A DNA stretch of 64,000 nt from Pseudomonas sp. Q2-TVG4-2 (GTDB lineage Bacteria > Pseudomonadota > Gammaproteobacteria > Pseudomonadales > Pseudomonadaceae), in assembly GCF_013620795.1 (NCBI RefSeq), contig NZ_LGLW01000004.1, positions 372,001-436,000 of the forward strand, written 5' to 3'. Below the pieces are notes generated by a model. The model was not told the DNA's origin, searched no databases, and saw only the letters and a list, made by a program, of their open reading frames with translations. Made by a program: the position numbers and the translations under genes. Below are positions 18,910 to 30,111 of the stretch, in pieces (the first letter of the stretch is position 1; every line of letters starts with the position of its first letter).

Positions 18910-19088
18910 ACGGGGCTGATCGAACAGCCCCGTTGTTCATACTTCAAAAATCGATTTGCCGCATCGCAAGCGACCGGCAGGCAAGGCGGAGAGAAACGAG
19001 AAAGCGGAGTTTGCCGGAGCAAACGAGCATTGACCCACTTCGTTCGCCCTCCGAGCCGTCATCTCAGACGTTCACTGGCAAGCCAGTG
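18910..19088. repeat. Structured guaB-guaA spacer with three hairpins
   Basis: Three perfect small inverted repeats occur in the spacer: ACGGGGCT/AGCCCCGT (18910-18917 with 18926-18933), GTTTGC/GCAAAC (19009-19014 with 19019-19024) and CACTGGC/GCCAGTG (19073-19079 with 19082-19088). The first is 32 bases before the guaA start and may fold in the guaA leader; none has a clear U-tract in the gene direction. The middle block looks like a dispersed intergenic repeat but copies cannot be checked here. Confidence 0.5.
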
Positions 19089-19140
19089 TCAAGTTTTCTC
19101 CAACGCAGCATGACCTAGCCCAGCAGCGTCAGATCGATTT

Positions 19141-21287
<2,147 letters not shown>

Positions 21288-21414
21288 AAGGCTCGAACGG
21301 AAGGTGAAGGAAAGCCGCGCAGCTTAGCGCCCCGCCCAAGCTGGTCAAGCGCGCCTGACGGACGCGCCACAGTTTCGGTTCCCGCACGGCCGTACGCGGC
21401 TTATCATCGCCGCC

Positions 21415-22794
21415 ATGCTCAAAGATCCCTTCCAACGCCTCAACCTCGACCGCGAAGTGCTGACCGTCAGCCAGCTCAACGGTCGCGCGCGGCTGCTGCT
21501 CGAAGACGTGTTCGCCCAGGTCTGGGTCGAAGGCGAGATTTCCAACCTGGCCAAGCCAGCATCCGGCCACATTTATTTCACGCTCAAGGACAAGAATGCC
21601 CAAGTGCGCTGCGCGCTGTTCAGGCAGAACGCCTTGCGCGTGCGCCAAGCATTGCGCGACGGCCTGGCAGTAAAGGTGCGCGGACGGGTTTCGCTGTTCG
21701 AAGGTCGTGGCGACTACCAGCTGATTCTCGATAATGTCGAGCCAGCGGGCGACGGTTCGCTACGTCTGGCCTTTGAAGCGCTGAAAGAGAAGCTCAGCGC
21801 CGAGGGCTTGTTCGATGCCGCTCGCAAGCGCGCCCTGCCCATTCATCCACGGCGCATCGGCATCGTCAGTTCGCCCACCGGCGCAGTGATCCGCGACATC
21901 ATTTCAGTGTTCCGCCGTCGTGCGCCGCACGTAGCCCTGACCTTGGTGCCGACGCCGGTCCAAGGCCGCGAAGCGACCGCACAGATCGTCCGCGCGCTGG
22001 AATTGGCCGATCGTGGCGGCTTCGATGCGTTGATTCTGGCGCGCGGCGGCGGCTCGCTGGAAGATCTCTGGTGCTTCAACGAAGAAGTGGTCGCGCGCGC
22101 CGTTGCCGCCTGTGAAACGCCAATCGTCTGTGCCGTCGGCCATGAAACCGATGTGTCCATCGCCGATTTCGTCGCCGACGTTCGCGCACCAACCCCTTCC
22201 GCCGCGGCCGAGCTACTGGCCCCCAGCAGTGCCGATGTGCACCAGCGCCTGCAGGGCCTGCGCCAGCGGTTGTTGTTGCGCATACGGGATCGCCTGCATC
22301 GCGATGCCGCGCGCCTGGACGGTCTGACCCGGCGCCTGCGTCATCCCGGCGAGCGATTGCAACAGCAGGCGCAGCGCATCGACGATCTGGAGCAGCGGCT
22401 GCTGCGCGGTATCGATCGTCGGCTTTGCGCCGGCCAGGAACGCCTGGCGCGCCTCGATACCCGGCTTGCGGGACAACACCCGGGCAGAACGCTGCACTTG
22501 CTGCGCCAGCGCCTCGAGCATTTATCCAGCAGGCTACCGCGCGCCATACAGGACAGATTAAAAGGCCATCGCTACCAGCTTCAGAATCTGGCGCAGACGC
22601 TGAACGTGGTCAGCCCGCTCGCCACGCTGTCACGCGGCTACAGCATTCTGCTTGATGAGCGCGGCCAGGCGATTCGCCGAGCCGACCAGACCCAACCCGG
22701 CCAGCGCCTGAAGGCGCGTCTGGGAAACGGCGAGCTGGACGTGCGGGTCGAAGACAATCACCAGACGCCAGTCACCTTGTCATTGCTGGACTGA
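21415..22794 (+). CDS. xseA: Exodeoxyribonuclease VII large subunit
   Basis: The large subunit of the exonuclease that degrades single-stranded DNA from both ends. 459 residues: an OB-fold nucleic-acid domain at about 20-110 (VWVEGEISNLAKPASGHIYFTLKD), the catalytic domain with HPRRIGIVSSPTGAVIRDI, RGGGSLEDLWCFNEE and VGHETDVSIADFVADVRAPTPS, and a long Arg/Gln-rich coiled coil (about 280-400) that recruits XseB. The small subunit gene is not nearby. The ATG at 21415 follows the divergent zinc-ribbon gene. Confidence 0.96.
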   Translation: MLKDPFQRLNLDREVLTVSQLNGRARLLLEDVFAQVWVEGEISNLAKPASGHIYFTLKDKNAQVRCALFRQNALRVRQALRDGLAVKVRGRVSLFEGRGDYQLILDNVEPAGDGSLRLAFEALKEKLSAEGLFDAARKRALPIHPRRIGIVSSPTGAVIRDIISVFRRRAPHVALTLVPTPVQGREATAQIVRALELADRGGFDALILARGGGSLEDLWCFNEEVVARAVAACETPIVCAVGHETDVSIADFVADVRAPTPSAAAELLAPSSADVHQRLQGLRQRLLLRIRDRLHRDAARLDGLTRRLRHPGERLQQQAQRIDDLEQRLLRGIDRRLCAGQERLARLDTRLAGQHPGRTLHLLRQRLEHLSSRLPRAIQDRLKGHRYQLQNLAQTLNVVSPLATLSRGYSILLDERGQAIRRADQTQPGQRLKARLGNGELDVRVEDNHQTPVTLSLLD

Positions 22795-22817
22795 CCCACC
22801 CCTTACTCAGGATTCCC

Positions 22818-23636
22818 ATGCGCTTCGCCCTTGCCCTGCTCCTCTGCCTGACACTCCCCGCCCATGCCGAAGGCTTTCTCACTCGCCTGCTGAACAAACC
22901 TGTGCCAGGTGGCGTAGTCGTGATCGACCTGGGCAACGATGCCAGCGCGCCGAGGGCGCGTTATGACGGCAAGCCTGTGCTGGTGGTGCGCGAGGACGAT
23001 CAACGCTGGATTGCCATTGTCGGGATTCCACTAACGGTGAAAGCCGGCCAGCAGTCGCTAGATGTCGATGGCCAATCCAAGCGCTTCCGTGTGGAGCCCC
23101 GTACCTATCGCGAACAGCGCATAACCCTGAAGAACAAGCGGCAGGTCAACCCCAACCCCGCCGATCTCAAGCGCATCCAGCGCGAGCTGGACGAGCAGAC
23201 CCGGGCCTACCGTCAGTTCAGTTCCCGGCAGCCGAGCAATCTCCTGTTCGACAAGCCGGTCGAAGGTCCGCTCTCGTCACCGTTCGGACTGCGCCGCTTC
23301 TTCAACGGAGAGGAGCGCAATCCGCACTCCGGCTTGGATTTCGCCGTCCCGGCCGGCACGCCGATCAAGGCTCCGGCGGCCGGTAAAGTGATCCTGACCG
23401 GCAACTATTTCTTCAACGGCAACACAGTGTTCGTCGACCACGGTCAAGGGCTAGTCAGCATGTTCTGTCACCTCTCGCAGATAGACGTGAAGATTGGCGA
23501 CGAGCTTTCGCGTGGAGCCGTGCTGGGCAAAGTCGGTTCAACAGGCCGGGCCACTGGCCCTCATCTGCACTGGAACGTCAGCCTCAACGACGCGCGCATC
23601 GACCCGTCGATCTTCATCGGTGCGTTCAAACCCTGA
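22818..23636 (+). CDS. M23 family peptidoglycan metallopeptidase, exported
   Basis: A 272-residue protein with a Sec signal peptide (MRFALALLLCLTLPAHAEG) and a C-terminal M23 (LytM) domain. The zinc ligands are present in NPHSGLDFAVP (H and D) and in GPHLHWNV (HxH). The middle region (about 30-120) is a beta-rich domain seen in Pseudomonas LytM-like proteins, with a basic linker (RITLKNKRQVNPNPADLKR). It likely cuts cell-wall peptides in the periplasm; all catalytic residues look intact, unlike degenerate activators such as EnvC. It follows xseA by 23 bp and may share its transcript. Confidence 0.9.
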   Translation: MRFALALLLCLTLPAHAEGFLTRLLNKPVPGGVVVIDLGNDASAPRARYDGKPVLVVREDDQRWIAIVGIPLTVKAGQQSLDVDGQSKRFRVEPRTYREQRITLKNKRQVNPNPADLKRIQRELDEQTRAYRQFSSRQPSNLLFDKPVEGPLSSPFGLRRFFNGEERNPHSGLDFAVPAGTPIKAPAAGKVILTGNYFFNGNTVFVDHGQGLVSMFCHLSQIDVKIGDELSRGAVLGKVGSTGRATGPHLHWNVSLNDARIDPSIFIGAFKP

Positions 23637-23659
23637 TTTCAGTCCTTCAAGGAAACGAC

Positions 23660-24202
23660 ATGCTCATCAATGTAAGGGAATCCACCCTCCTCATCATCGA
23701 CATCCAGGAGCGCCTGTTTCCCGCCATCGAGGGTCACACGGCGTTGGCCGAGCACAGCGCCTGGCTGATGCACATCGCCCAGCGTGTCGGCGTTCCGGTG
23801 CTCCTCACCGAGCAGTACAGCAAGGGGCTGGGCCCGACGATCGCCTCGCTGCGCGGCGGCATGGCCGACGAGGTGATTATCGAGAAACTGCACTTCTCTG
23901 CGGCGCGCGACGGCGAACTGTTCAAGCGCCCCGGTGGCGAACGCAAGCAATTCGTTGTCAGCGGCATCGAAACCCACATCTGCGTGTTGCAGACCGTGCT
24001 CGACCTGCTGGCCCGCGGCAATCAAGTGTTCGTCGTCGAAGAAGCCGTCGGCTCGCGGCGCTCCAGCGACAAGGCGCTGGGCCTGGCGCGCATGCAGCAG
24101 GCCGGGGCCTGCATCGTCTCGCGAGAGATGGTCGCCTTCGAATGGATGGAGCAGGCCGGGACCGAGCTGTTTCGCAGTATCAGTCGCGAGTTCATCCGCT
24201 GA
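23660..24202 (+). CDS. Isochorismatase-fold cysteine hydrolase (YcaC-like)
   Basis: A 180-residue hydrolase of the isochorismatase superfamily. The triad is visible: D14-like aspartate in LIIDIQERLFPAI, lysine in EKLHFSA, and cysteine in VSGIETHICVLQT, with the cis-peptide context GIETH. The family includes nicotinamidases and other amidases acting on small cyclic or amide substrates; this member is closest to the YcaC-like group of unknown substrate. GGAAACGAC precedes the ATG. It is tightly spaced with the M23 gene before it and the MscS gene after it. Confidence 0.88.
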   Translation: MLINVRESTLLIIDIQERLFPAIEGHTALAEHSAWLMHIAQRVGVPVLLTEQYSKGLGPTIASLRGGMADEVIIEKLHFSAARDGELFKRPGGERKQFVVSGIETHICVLQTVLDLLARGNQVFVVEEAVGSRRSSDKALGLARMQQAGACIVSREMVAFEWMEQAGTELFRSISREFIR

Positions 24203-24254
24203 TACAGATGTTCCAGGGCAGCTGCTGCCCACTGCCAACTGACGGAGAGCCGCA

Positions 24255-25559
24255 ATGCAGGAAGAATGGAACGTCTGGCTGGAATGGCTGAGCGAGCACG
24301 CCGAGCTGCAGACACTGGTGGCCAGCGCCGCGCTGGTGTTCGCCGCCTGGTTTGCGAACTGGGTGGTCAAGCGAATCCTGGTGCGTGGCCTCTACAAGGT
24401 GCTGCGCCACGCCCGTGAAACCGAGCTGCAAGACTTCGGGATCATCCGCCGGCTGTCCAACATTGTCCCGGCGCTGGTGCTGTCAATCGGTGTGAACGCC
24501 GTTCCCGGCCTGCCCGAGGCGGCGGTGACCGTGGTGCGCAACGTCTGTGGCGGTTTCATCGTCCTCACCATCGCGTTAGCCCTGGGCGCGCTGCTGGATA
24601 TCATCAACCTGATGTACCAGCGCCGGGCCGATGCGCATGTGCACCCGATCAAGGGCTACCTGCAGGTCGTCAAGATCGTGGTCTACGCAATCGCCACCAT
24701 CCTCATCATCGCCACGCTGATCGACCGCTCGCCGCTGATTCTGCTGTCCGGGCTTGGTGCCATGGCGGCGGTGCTGATGCTGATCTTCCAGGACACCATC
24801 CTGTCGTTGGTGGCCAGCGTGCAGATTTCCTCGAACGATATCATCCGCGTCGGTGACTGGATCGAGATGCCGCAGCTCAACGCCGACGGCGACGTCATCG
24901 ACATTGCGCTGCATACGGTGAAGGTGCAGAACTGGGACAAGACCATCACCAACATCCCCACCAAGCGCTTCATCAGCGATGCGTTCAAGAACTGGCGAGG
25001 CATGCAGGAAAGCGGCGGTCGACGGATCAAGCGCAGCCTGTATCTGGATCAGCAGAGCGTGCACTTTCTCAGCGCCGAGGAATGCGAGCACCTGCACCGC
25101 TTCAACCTGCTGGATGACTATCTGACGGACAAGCGCCGTGAGATCGACGAGTGGAACGCCAAGCTCGAGAAGCGCGGCAAAGAGCCCGTCAATACCCGGC
25201 GCATCACCAATATCGGCAGTTTCCGCACATACGTGGAGCAGTATCTGCGCAGCCACGGTGGCATACACCAGTCCATGACCTTGATGGTGCGCCAGCTCAG
25301 CCCGACGGCAGATGGCCTGCCGCTGGAAATCTACTGTTTCACCAACACGGTGGAATGGACCAAGTACGAAAGCATCCAGTCGGACATCTTCGACCATCTG
25401 CTGGCGATCCTGCCGGAGTTCGGCTTGCGCGTATTCCAGCACCCAAGCGGTGCCGACATGCGCGAAGGTTATGGTTCGGTCAATCAGCTGCTCAGCCGGC
25501 CGACGCCTCGACAGCCCCATCCAGCCGACTGGCGCGGCGAGAGCCAGGCGTTGGAATAA
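24255..25559 (+). CDS. MscS-family mechanosensitive channel (YbdG-like)
   Basis: A 434-residue inner-membrane channel. Four or five membrane helices fill residues 20-185, the last with the Gly/Ala pore pattern (LLSGLGAMAAVLMLIFQDTILSLVAS), followed by the MscS beta domain (RVGDWIEMPQLNADGDVIDIALHTVKVQNWDKTITNIPT). A long cytoplasmic tail of about 200 residues, with a charged insertion (DKRREIDEWNAKLEKRGKE), is typical of the YbdG/MscM type, which responds weakly to osmotic downshift. GGAGAG lies 8 bases before the ATG. Confidence 0.92.
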   Translation: MQEEWNVWLEWLSEHAELQTLVASAALVFAAWFANWVVKRILVRGLYKVLRHARETELQDFGIIRRLSNIVPALVLSIGVNAVPGLPEAAVTVVRNVCGGFIVLTIALALGALLDIINLMYQRRADAHVHPIKGYLQVVKIVVYAIATILIIATLIDRSPLILLSGLGAMAAVLMLIFQDTILSLVASVQISSNDIIRVGDWIEMPQLNADGDVIDIALHTVKVQNWDKTITNIPTKRFISDAFKNWRGMQESGGRRIKRSLYLDQQSVHFLSAEECEHLHRFNLLDDYLTDKRREIDEWNAKLEKRGKEPVNTRRITNIGSFRTYVEQYLRSHGGIHQSMTLMVRQLSPTADGLPLEIYCFTNTVEWTKYESIQSDIFDHLLAILPEFGLRVFQHPSGADMREGYGSVNQLLSRPTPRQPHPADWRGESQALE

Positions 25560-25621
25560 TGGATCGTGTTGGGAGAGCCGCGGCAGTGTGTACCGCAGCC
25601 CTCCCGCTCTACCCTTTCAAT

Positions 25622-25708
25622 AGAGGCTGGATGATCAGGCTGTGCGAGCTGCTGAGTGCGCGACGGAGCCTCAATCATCTGGCAATCAAATGCATGCTTC
25701 GGCGCTAA
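25622..25708 (+). CDS. Probable leuA leader peptide (25 residues)
   Basis: A 26-codon frame (ATG 25631, TAA 25706-25708) preceded by AGAGG at 25622-25626 as ribosome site. The peptide has six leucines in 25 residues, including two in a row (CELLSARR), which suits a sensor of leucyl-tRNA supply ahead of leuA. Directly behind the stop lie three mutually exclusive hairpins, the usual layout of attenuation leaders. The region is 174 bases before the leuA start. No strong promoter was recognised upstream and the peptide could be a chance frame, so confidence is moderate. Confidence 0.45.
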   Translation, partial: RGWMIRLCELLSARRSLNHLAIKCMLRR

Positions 25709-25709
25709 A

Positions 25710-25766
25710 AAAAGAACAATATTTCTTATAGCGGTGTTCTTTTGGAATAAAACACCAATTTATTCC
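25710..25766 (+). promoter_or_regulatory. Competing hairpins in the leuA leader
   Basis: Three stems share bases: A, 25710-25718 with 25735-25743 (AAAAGAACA/TGTTCTTTT, 9 pairs); B, 25733-25738 with 25751-25756 (GGTGTT/AACACC); C, 25744-25751 with 25759-25766 (GGAATAAA/TTTATTCC, 8 pairs). A excludes B and B excludes C, as in the 1:2, 2:3, 3:4 scheme of attenuators. Stem C lacks a U-tract and all are AT-rich, so control could instead act on translation, or the island could simply be a promoter. The rest of the 25560-25881 gap has a weak mscS terminator-like hairpin (25571-25605) and the leuA ribosome site. Confidence 0.4.
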
Positions 25767-25881
25767 GAACCGTTGCAATTCACCTCCGCCAGCCACTAAA
25801 TTCGAACCATCAACCCGTATCGATCCGCTCTGTTTTCTCCGCTACGCATCAAGTGCGGAGAGCCGCTCAAAGGAAAACGCC

Positions 25882-27552
25882 ATGACCATGCTCAAAGATC
25901 CGTCGAAAAAATATCGAGCTTTTCCGGTCATCAACCTGCCCGACCGCACCTGGCCATCACAGACAATCACCCAGGCACCGATCTGGCTGAGCTCTGACCT
26001 GCGCGACGGCAACCAGTCGCTGATCGAGCCGATGGACGCTGGGAAGAAGATGCGCTTCTTCAAGACGCTGGTGCAGGTTGGCGTGAAGGAGATTGAGGTG
26101 GGCTTTCCCTCCGCCTCGCAGACCGACTTCGATTTTGTTCGTGAGCTGATCGAAGGCGGCCACATTCCCGATGACGTCACCATTCAGGTCCTGACCCAGG
26201 CCCGCGAAGATTTGATCAGCCGCACCTTCGAGTCCCTCAAGGGCGCCAAGCAGGCCATCGTCCATTATTACAACGCCACCGCGCCGAGCTTTCGCCGCAT
26301 CGTCTTCAATCAGGACAAGGCTGGGGTGGTGCAGATCGCGGTCAGCGCTGCGCAGGTCGTCAAACGCCTGGCCGATGCTGCGCCTGAAACGCAGTGGCGC
26401 TTCGAGTACTCGCCGGAGGTATTCAGCTCCACCGAGACCGACTTCGCCGTCGAGGTGTGCAACGCCGTAATCGAGGTATTCCAACCGACGTCGGACCAGA
26501 AACTGATCCTCAATCTGCCGGCCACCATCGAAGCAGCCACGCCGAATATTTATGCCGATCAGATCGAATACTTCGGCCGTCACATCAACAAGCGTGACAG
26601 CGTGCTGATCAGCCTGCATACCCACAATGACCGCGGCACTGGCGTGGCCGCCACCGAGCTGGGCCTGATGGCCGGCGCCGACCGCGTCGAGGGCTGCCTG
26701 TTCGGCAACGGCGAGCGCACCGGCAACGTCGACCTGGTGACCGTGGCCTTGAACATGTACAGCCAGGGCGTCGACCCGAAGCTGGACTTCTCCGACATAG
26801 ACGCCGTGCGCAAGGTGGTCGAGGAATGTAACCAATTGCCGGTCCATCCCCGGCACCCCTATGTGGGCGATCTGGTCCACACCGCGTTCTCCGGCTCGCA
26901 CCAAGACGCGATTCGCAAGGGCTTCGCCCAGCAGAACCCGAACGGCGCGTGGGAAGTGCCCTACCTGCCGATCGACCCGGCCGATATCGGGCGCAGCTAC
27001 GAGGCAGTGATTCGCGTCAACAGCCAGTCCGGCAAGGGCGGCATCGCCTATCTGCTCGAGCAGGAATATGGCATCAGCCTGCCGCGGCGCATGCAAATCG
27101 AGTTCAGCCAGGTGGTGCAGAAGGAGACCGACCGCCTCGGACTGGAAATGAGTGCCAAGCAGATCTACGCACTGCTCGAGGCTGAGTATCTGCAGGCCAG
27201 CACGCCCTACACGCTTAAGAGCCATCGTCTGCAGGAAGAAAACGGCACCAGCGCTCTGGACGTGGAAGTCGCTAGCAACGGCGAAACCATGCACTGGCGC
27301 GGCATCGGCAAGGGCCCGCTGGAAGCGCTGGTCGCCGGCCTGCCGGTCAAGCTGGAGATCATGGATTACCACGAGCATTCGATCGGTGCCGGCAGCAATG
27401 CCAAGGCTGCGGCCTATATCGAAGTGCGTCTGGACGGTGAGCGTTCACTACACGGCATTGGCATCGATGAAAACATCACCACCGCCAGCATCCGGGCGCT
27501 GTTCAGTGCGCTGAACCGTGCGCTGCGAGAGGCGGAGGTGAAAGCCGCCTGA
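25882..27552 (+). CDS. leuA: 2-isopropylmalate synthase
   Basis: The first committed enzyme of leucine synthesis, joining acetyl-CoA and 2-ketoisovalerate. This 556-residue protein is the long type found in Pseudomonas and actinobacteria: the HMGL-like barrel has [10 protein letters not shown] with the metal aspartate, [17 protein letters not shown] with HxH-type ligands, and [11 protein letters not shown]. The C-terminal LeuA allosteric domain (about 430-550) binds leucine for feedback inhibition. AAAGGAAAACGCC precedes the ATG. A leader peptide and alternative hairpins upstream suggest control by leucine supply as well. Confidence 0.97.
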   Translation: MTMLKDPSKKYRAFPVINLPDRTWPSQTITQAPIWLSSDLRDGNQSLIEPMDAGKKMRFFKTLVQVGVKEIEVGFPSASQTDFDFVRELIEGGHIPDDVTIQVLTQAREDLISRTFESLKGAKQAIVHYYNATAPSFRRIVFNQDKAGVVQIAVSAAQVVKRLADAAPETQWRFEYSPEVFSSTETDFAVEVCNAVIEVFQPTSDQKLILNLPATIEAATPNIYADQIEYFGRHINKRDSVLISLHTHNDRGTGVAATELGLMAGADRVEGCLFGNGERTGNVDLVTVALNMYSQGVDPKLDFSDIDAVRKVVEECNQLPVHPRHPYVGDLVHTAFSGSHQDAIRKGFAQQNPNGAWEVPYLPIDPADIGRSYEAVIRVNSQSGKGGIAYLLEQEYGISLPRRMQIEFSQVVQKETDRLGLEMSAKQIYALLEAEYLQASTPYTLKSHRLQEENGTSALDVEVASNGETMHWRGIGKGPLEALVAGLPVKLEIMDYHEHSIGAGSNAKAAAYIEVRLDGERSLHGIGIDENITTASIRALFSALNRALREAEVKAA

Positions 27553-27982
27553 GCCTGAGCGGCGAGCCCCGTCCGTGGGTTCGCCGTGAAAGAGCCGGCA
27601 CGCACGGCTATCGAGCACGAACAATGGCTGGCCGCCGCGCTCCGCGGCGAATCCGACGCAATTTCTCGGCGGTTGCTCTGACCGCTGGCCGTGTGAATGC
27701 CGAACCATCAGCCGTACCAGCCCTCTCATTTACGCATCAGGCGTATGGCATGCGGCGGGTCTTCCGATAAGCCTCACCTGTATCGGCAAAGACATTCGGT
27801 CTCTTCCCGCCTATCGCCATGTCATATCGCAGCGGAACCGAATGAACGGACCGCCGCCGCACATCGTTCCGATGTTTTAGCAGAAACACATCAGCCGCCG
27901 GCAGGATCGTGCAATCGGTCTTGCCGAAATCGGTATTACGCTTGGCCTTCCCCATTCGAATGTTCATTTCAAAGGAGCTCCC
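27553..27982. other. Intergenic region leuA-alcohol dehydrogenase, with hairpin 27560-27586
   Basis: 430 bp without a convincing gene; short frames on both strands lack coding character and ribosome sites. CGGCGAGCCC (27560-27569) pairs with GGGTTCGCCG (27577-27586), including one G-T pair, eight bases after the leuA stop, and is a plausible termination hairpin although no T-run follows. The dehydrogenase promoter must lie in the last 200 bp, but no clear -35/-10 pair was found. Confidence 0.6.
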
Positions 27983-29041
27983 ATGAGCAGCACCATCGGT
28001 TACGCCGCATTCGACCCGAGCACGCCACTCGCGCCCTATTCATTCTCGCGCCGCGCCGTGGGACCCAACGATGTGCAGATTGAGATCCTCTACTGCGGCG
28101 TCTGCCATTCGGATCTGCACACCGCCCGCAACGAATGGAACAACACGCTCTATCCCTCCGTTCCAGGCCATGAGATTGTCGGACGGGTAACGGCCGTGGG
28201 CGAGTCGATCAGCGGATTCAAGGTCGGTGACATCGCTGGCGTCGGCTGCCTGGTGGACAGCTGCCAGAGCTGCGCCTCTTGCGGCGAGGGCCTTGAGCAA
28301 TACTGCGAGAACGGTTTTGTCGGCACCTACAATGGTCCCGCGTTCGGTGGTGGCGAAAACACCTTTGGCGGGTACTCGGACAACATCGTGGTGGACCAGA
28401 AATTCGTTCTGCGCATCTCCCATACCGAAGACAACCTTGCCGCCGTCGCGCCGCTGCTGTGCGCCGGTATCACGACGTACTCACCGCTGCGCCAGTGGAA
28501 AGTCGGCCCTGGACAGAAAGTGGGCGTGGTCGGCCTCGGTGGCCTTGGCCACATGGCTGTGAAAATAGCTAACGCCATGGGCGCGCATGTGGTGCTCTTC
28601 ACCACCTCACCGGATAAAAAGGAAGACGCTCTGCGCCTCGGCGCCAGCGAAGTCGTGGTATCGAAGAACAAGGATGAGATGGCTGCGCACTTGAACAGCT
28701 TTGACTTCATCCTCAACACCGTCGCGGCCCCGCACAATCTCGACGCGTTTCTGTCGCTGCTCAAGCGCGACGCGACCATGACGCTGGTGGGCGCGCCAGC
28801 CTCACCCCACCCATCGCCCAGCGTCTTCGGGCTGATCTTCAAGCGCCGCCGCCTGGCCGGCTCGTTGATCGGCGGCATCGCCGAAACCCAGGAAATGCTC
28901 GATTTCTGCGCTGAGCACAGCATCGTTTCGGATATCGAGATGATCGATATCCAGAACATCAACGAAGCCTACGAGCGCATGCTCAAGAGCGACGTGAAGT
29001 ACCGTTTCGTCATCGACATGGCCTCGCTCAAGTCCGCATGA
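27983..29041 (+). CDS. Zinc-dependent NAD(P)-dependent alcohol dehydrogenase (YahK/AdhA-like)
   Basis: A 352-residue medium-chain dehydrogenase of the cinnamyl-alcohol dehydrogenase type, which reduces a broad range of aldehydes with NADPH. Catalytic zinc ligands lie in CGVCHSDLH and VPGHEIVG; four cysteines in CLVDSCQSCASCGEGLEQYC hold the structural zinc. The nucleotide-binding fold has GLGGLGHMAVK, and the substrate-side motif SLIGGIAETQEMLDFCAEH is typical of YahK-type enzymes. A strong AAAGGAG ribosome site lies 7 bases before the ATG. The gene appears to be transcribed alone. Confidence 0.93.
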   Translation: MSSTIGYAAFDPSTPLAPYSFSRRAVGPNDVQIEILYCGVCHSDLHTARNEWNNTLYPSVPGHEIVGRVTAVGESISGFKVGDIAGVGCLVDSCQSCASCGEGLEQYCENGFVGTYNGPAFGGGENTFGGYSDNIVVDQKFVLRISHTEDNLAAVAPLLCAGITTYSPLRQWKVGPGQKVGVVGLGGLGHMAVKIANAMGAHVVLFTTSPDKKEDALRLGASEVVVSKNKDEMAAHLNSFDFILNTVAAPHNLDAFLSLLKRDATMTLVGAPASPHPSPSVFGLIFKRRRLAGSLIGGIAETQEMLDFCAEHSIVSDIEMIDIQNINEAYERMLKSDVKYRFVIDMASLKSA

Positions 29042-29052
29042 CGCGCTGCCGA

Positions 29053-29077
29053 TGGCGCGCCAATCCGGGGCGCGCCA
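29053..29077 (+). terminator. Hairpin after the alcohol dehydrogenase gene
   Basis: TGGCGCGCC (29053-29061) and GGCGCGCCA (29069-29077) form a perfect nine-base GC-rich stem 12 bases after the stop codon. No T-run follows, so it may pause or protect the transcript more than end it by itself. Confidence 0.55.
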
Positions 29078-29162
29078 GTTACTTCCACACCGGACGCCAC
29101 CCAGGCCTTCCCTCTTTGCAGATGAGCCGCTAAGGTCGCTGGCCTTCTGCTGAGGAGCCGGC

Positions 29163-30020
29163 ATGCGCTACCTGATTTTCGTCACGCTACTCTGGGCGTT
29201 TTCCTTCAACCTGATCGGCGCCTACCTGGCGGGCCAGGTGGATAGCTATTTCGCTGTACTCACGCGCGTAATCCTCGCCGGCCTGGTCTTTCTTCCCCTC
29301 ACACGCTGGCGCGGCGTGGCGCCGGGCTTCATTGCCGGCGTGACCTTGGTCGGCGCGCTGCAATTCGGGGTGACCTACCTGTGCCTGTACCTGAGCTTCA
29401 ACGTCCTGACCGTGGCCGAGGTGCTTCTGTTCACGGTACTCACGCCGCTGCACGTGACGCTGATTGACGACGCACTTAACCGCCGCTTCAACCCCTGGGC
29501 ATTGGTGGCCGCAGCGGTCGCGGTGTTCGGCGCCGGCCTGATCCGCTATGACGGCGTATCCAGCGACTTCCTCGGCGGCTTCCTGCTGATGCAACTCGCC
29601 AACTTCACCTTTGCTGCCGGGCAGGTGGGCTACAAGCATCTGGCCCAGCGCTATCCATCAGCTATTCCGCTGCATCGGCGCTTCGGCTATTTCTTTCTGG
29701 GTGCGTTGATCATCGTGCTGCCGGCCTGGCTGTTGTTCGGCGACGCCGACAAGCTGCCGACAACGATCAGCCAGTGGAGCGTGTTGCTATGGATGGGGGT
29801 ACTGGCCACCGCGCTGGGCCAGTTCTGCTGGAACAAGGGTGCCACTCAAGTCGATGCCGGAACCTTGGCCGTGATGAACAACATGGCGGTGCCGGTCGGG
29901 CTATTGCTCAATTTGCTGTTTTGGGGCACGTCAACCAACCTGCTGTTGCTCGGCATCGGCGGGCTGATCATTCTCGCTTCGCTATGGATCAATCGACTGG
30001 GCCGACGAGCGGCCTGCTAA
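29163..30020 (+). CDS. DMT-superfamily transporter with EamA domains
   Basis: A 285-residue inner-membrane protein with about ten hydrophobic helices in two EamA repeats (starting near residues 1 and 150). MRYLIFVTLLWAFSFNLIGAYLAGQVDSYF is the usual first helix and motif; the second repeat has GQFCWNKGATQVDAGTLAVMNNMAVPVG. Members export or exchange amino acids, carboxylates or other metabolites; this group is close to carboxylate/amino acid transporters but the substrate is not known. GAGGAG lies 6 bases before the ATG. Confidence 0.9.
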   Translation: MRYLIFVTLLWAFSFNLIGAYLAGQVDSYFAVLTRVILAGLVFLPLTRWRGVAPGFIAGVTLVGALQFGVTYLCLYLSFNVLTVAEVLLFTVLTPLHVTLIDDALNRRFNPWALVAAAVAVFGAGLIRYDGVSSDFLGGFLLMQLANFTFAAGQVGYKHLAQRYPSAIPLHRRFGYFFLGALIIVLPAWLLFGDADKLPTTISQWSVLLWMGVLATALGQFCWNKGATQVDAGTLAVMNNMAVPVGLLLNLLFWGTSTNLLLLGIGGLIILASLWINRLGRRAAC

Positions 30021-30111
30021 CTCATTGTTTTACATATATGTTTAGCTAACACATCGGTAAGATTGCGGCGCCACGCATGGATGCATTTCTCAGTCAGTCG
30101 TCGAGATATCC

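Noticed and set aside
25751-25881. Intrinsic terminator for a classical leu attenuator
   Set aside because: No GC-rich stem with a U-tract was found after the leader peptide, so a classical enterobacterial terminator is not claimed; only the competing stems are reported.
27697-28083. Open frame before the alcohol dehydrogenase
   Set aside because: It overlaps the true ATG in another frame, has no ribosome site and no recognisable domain.
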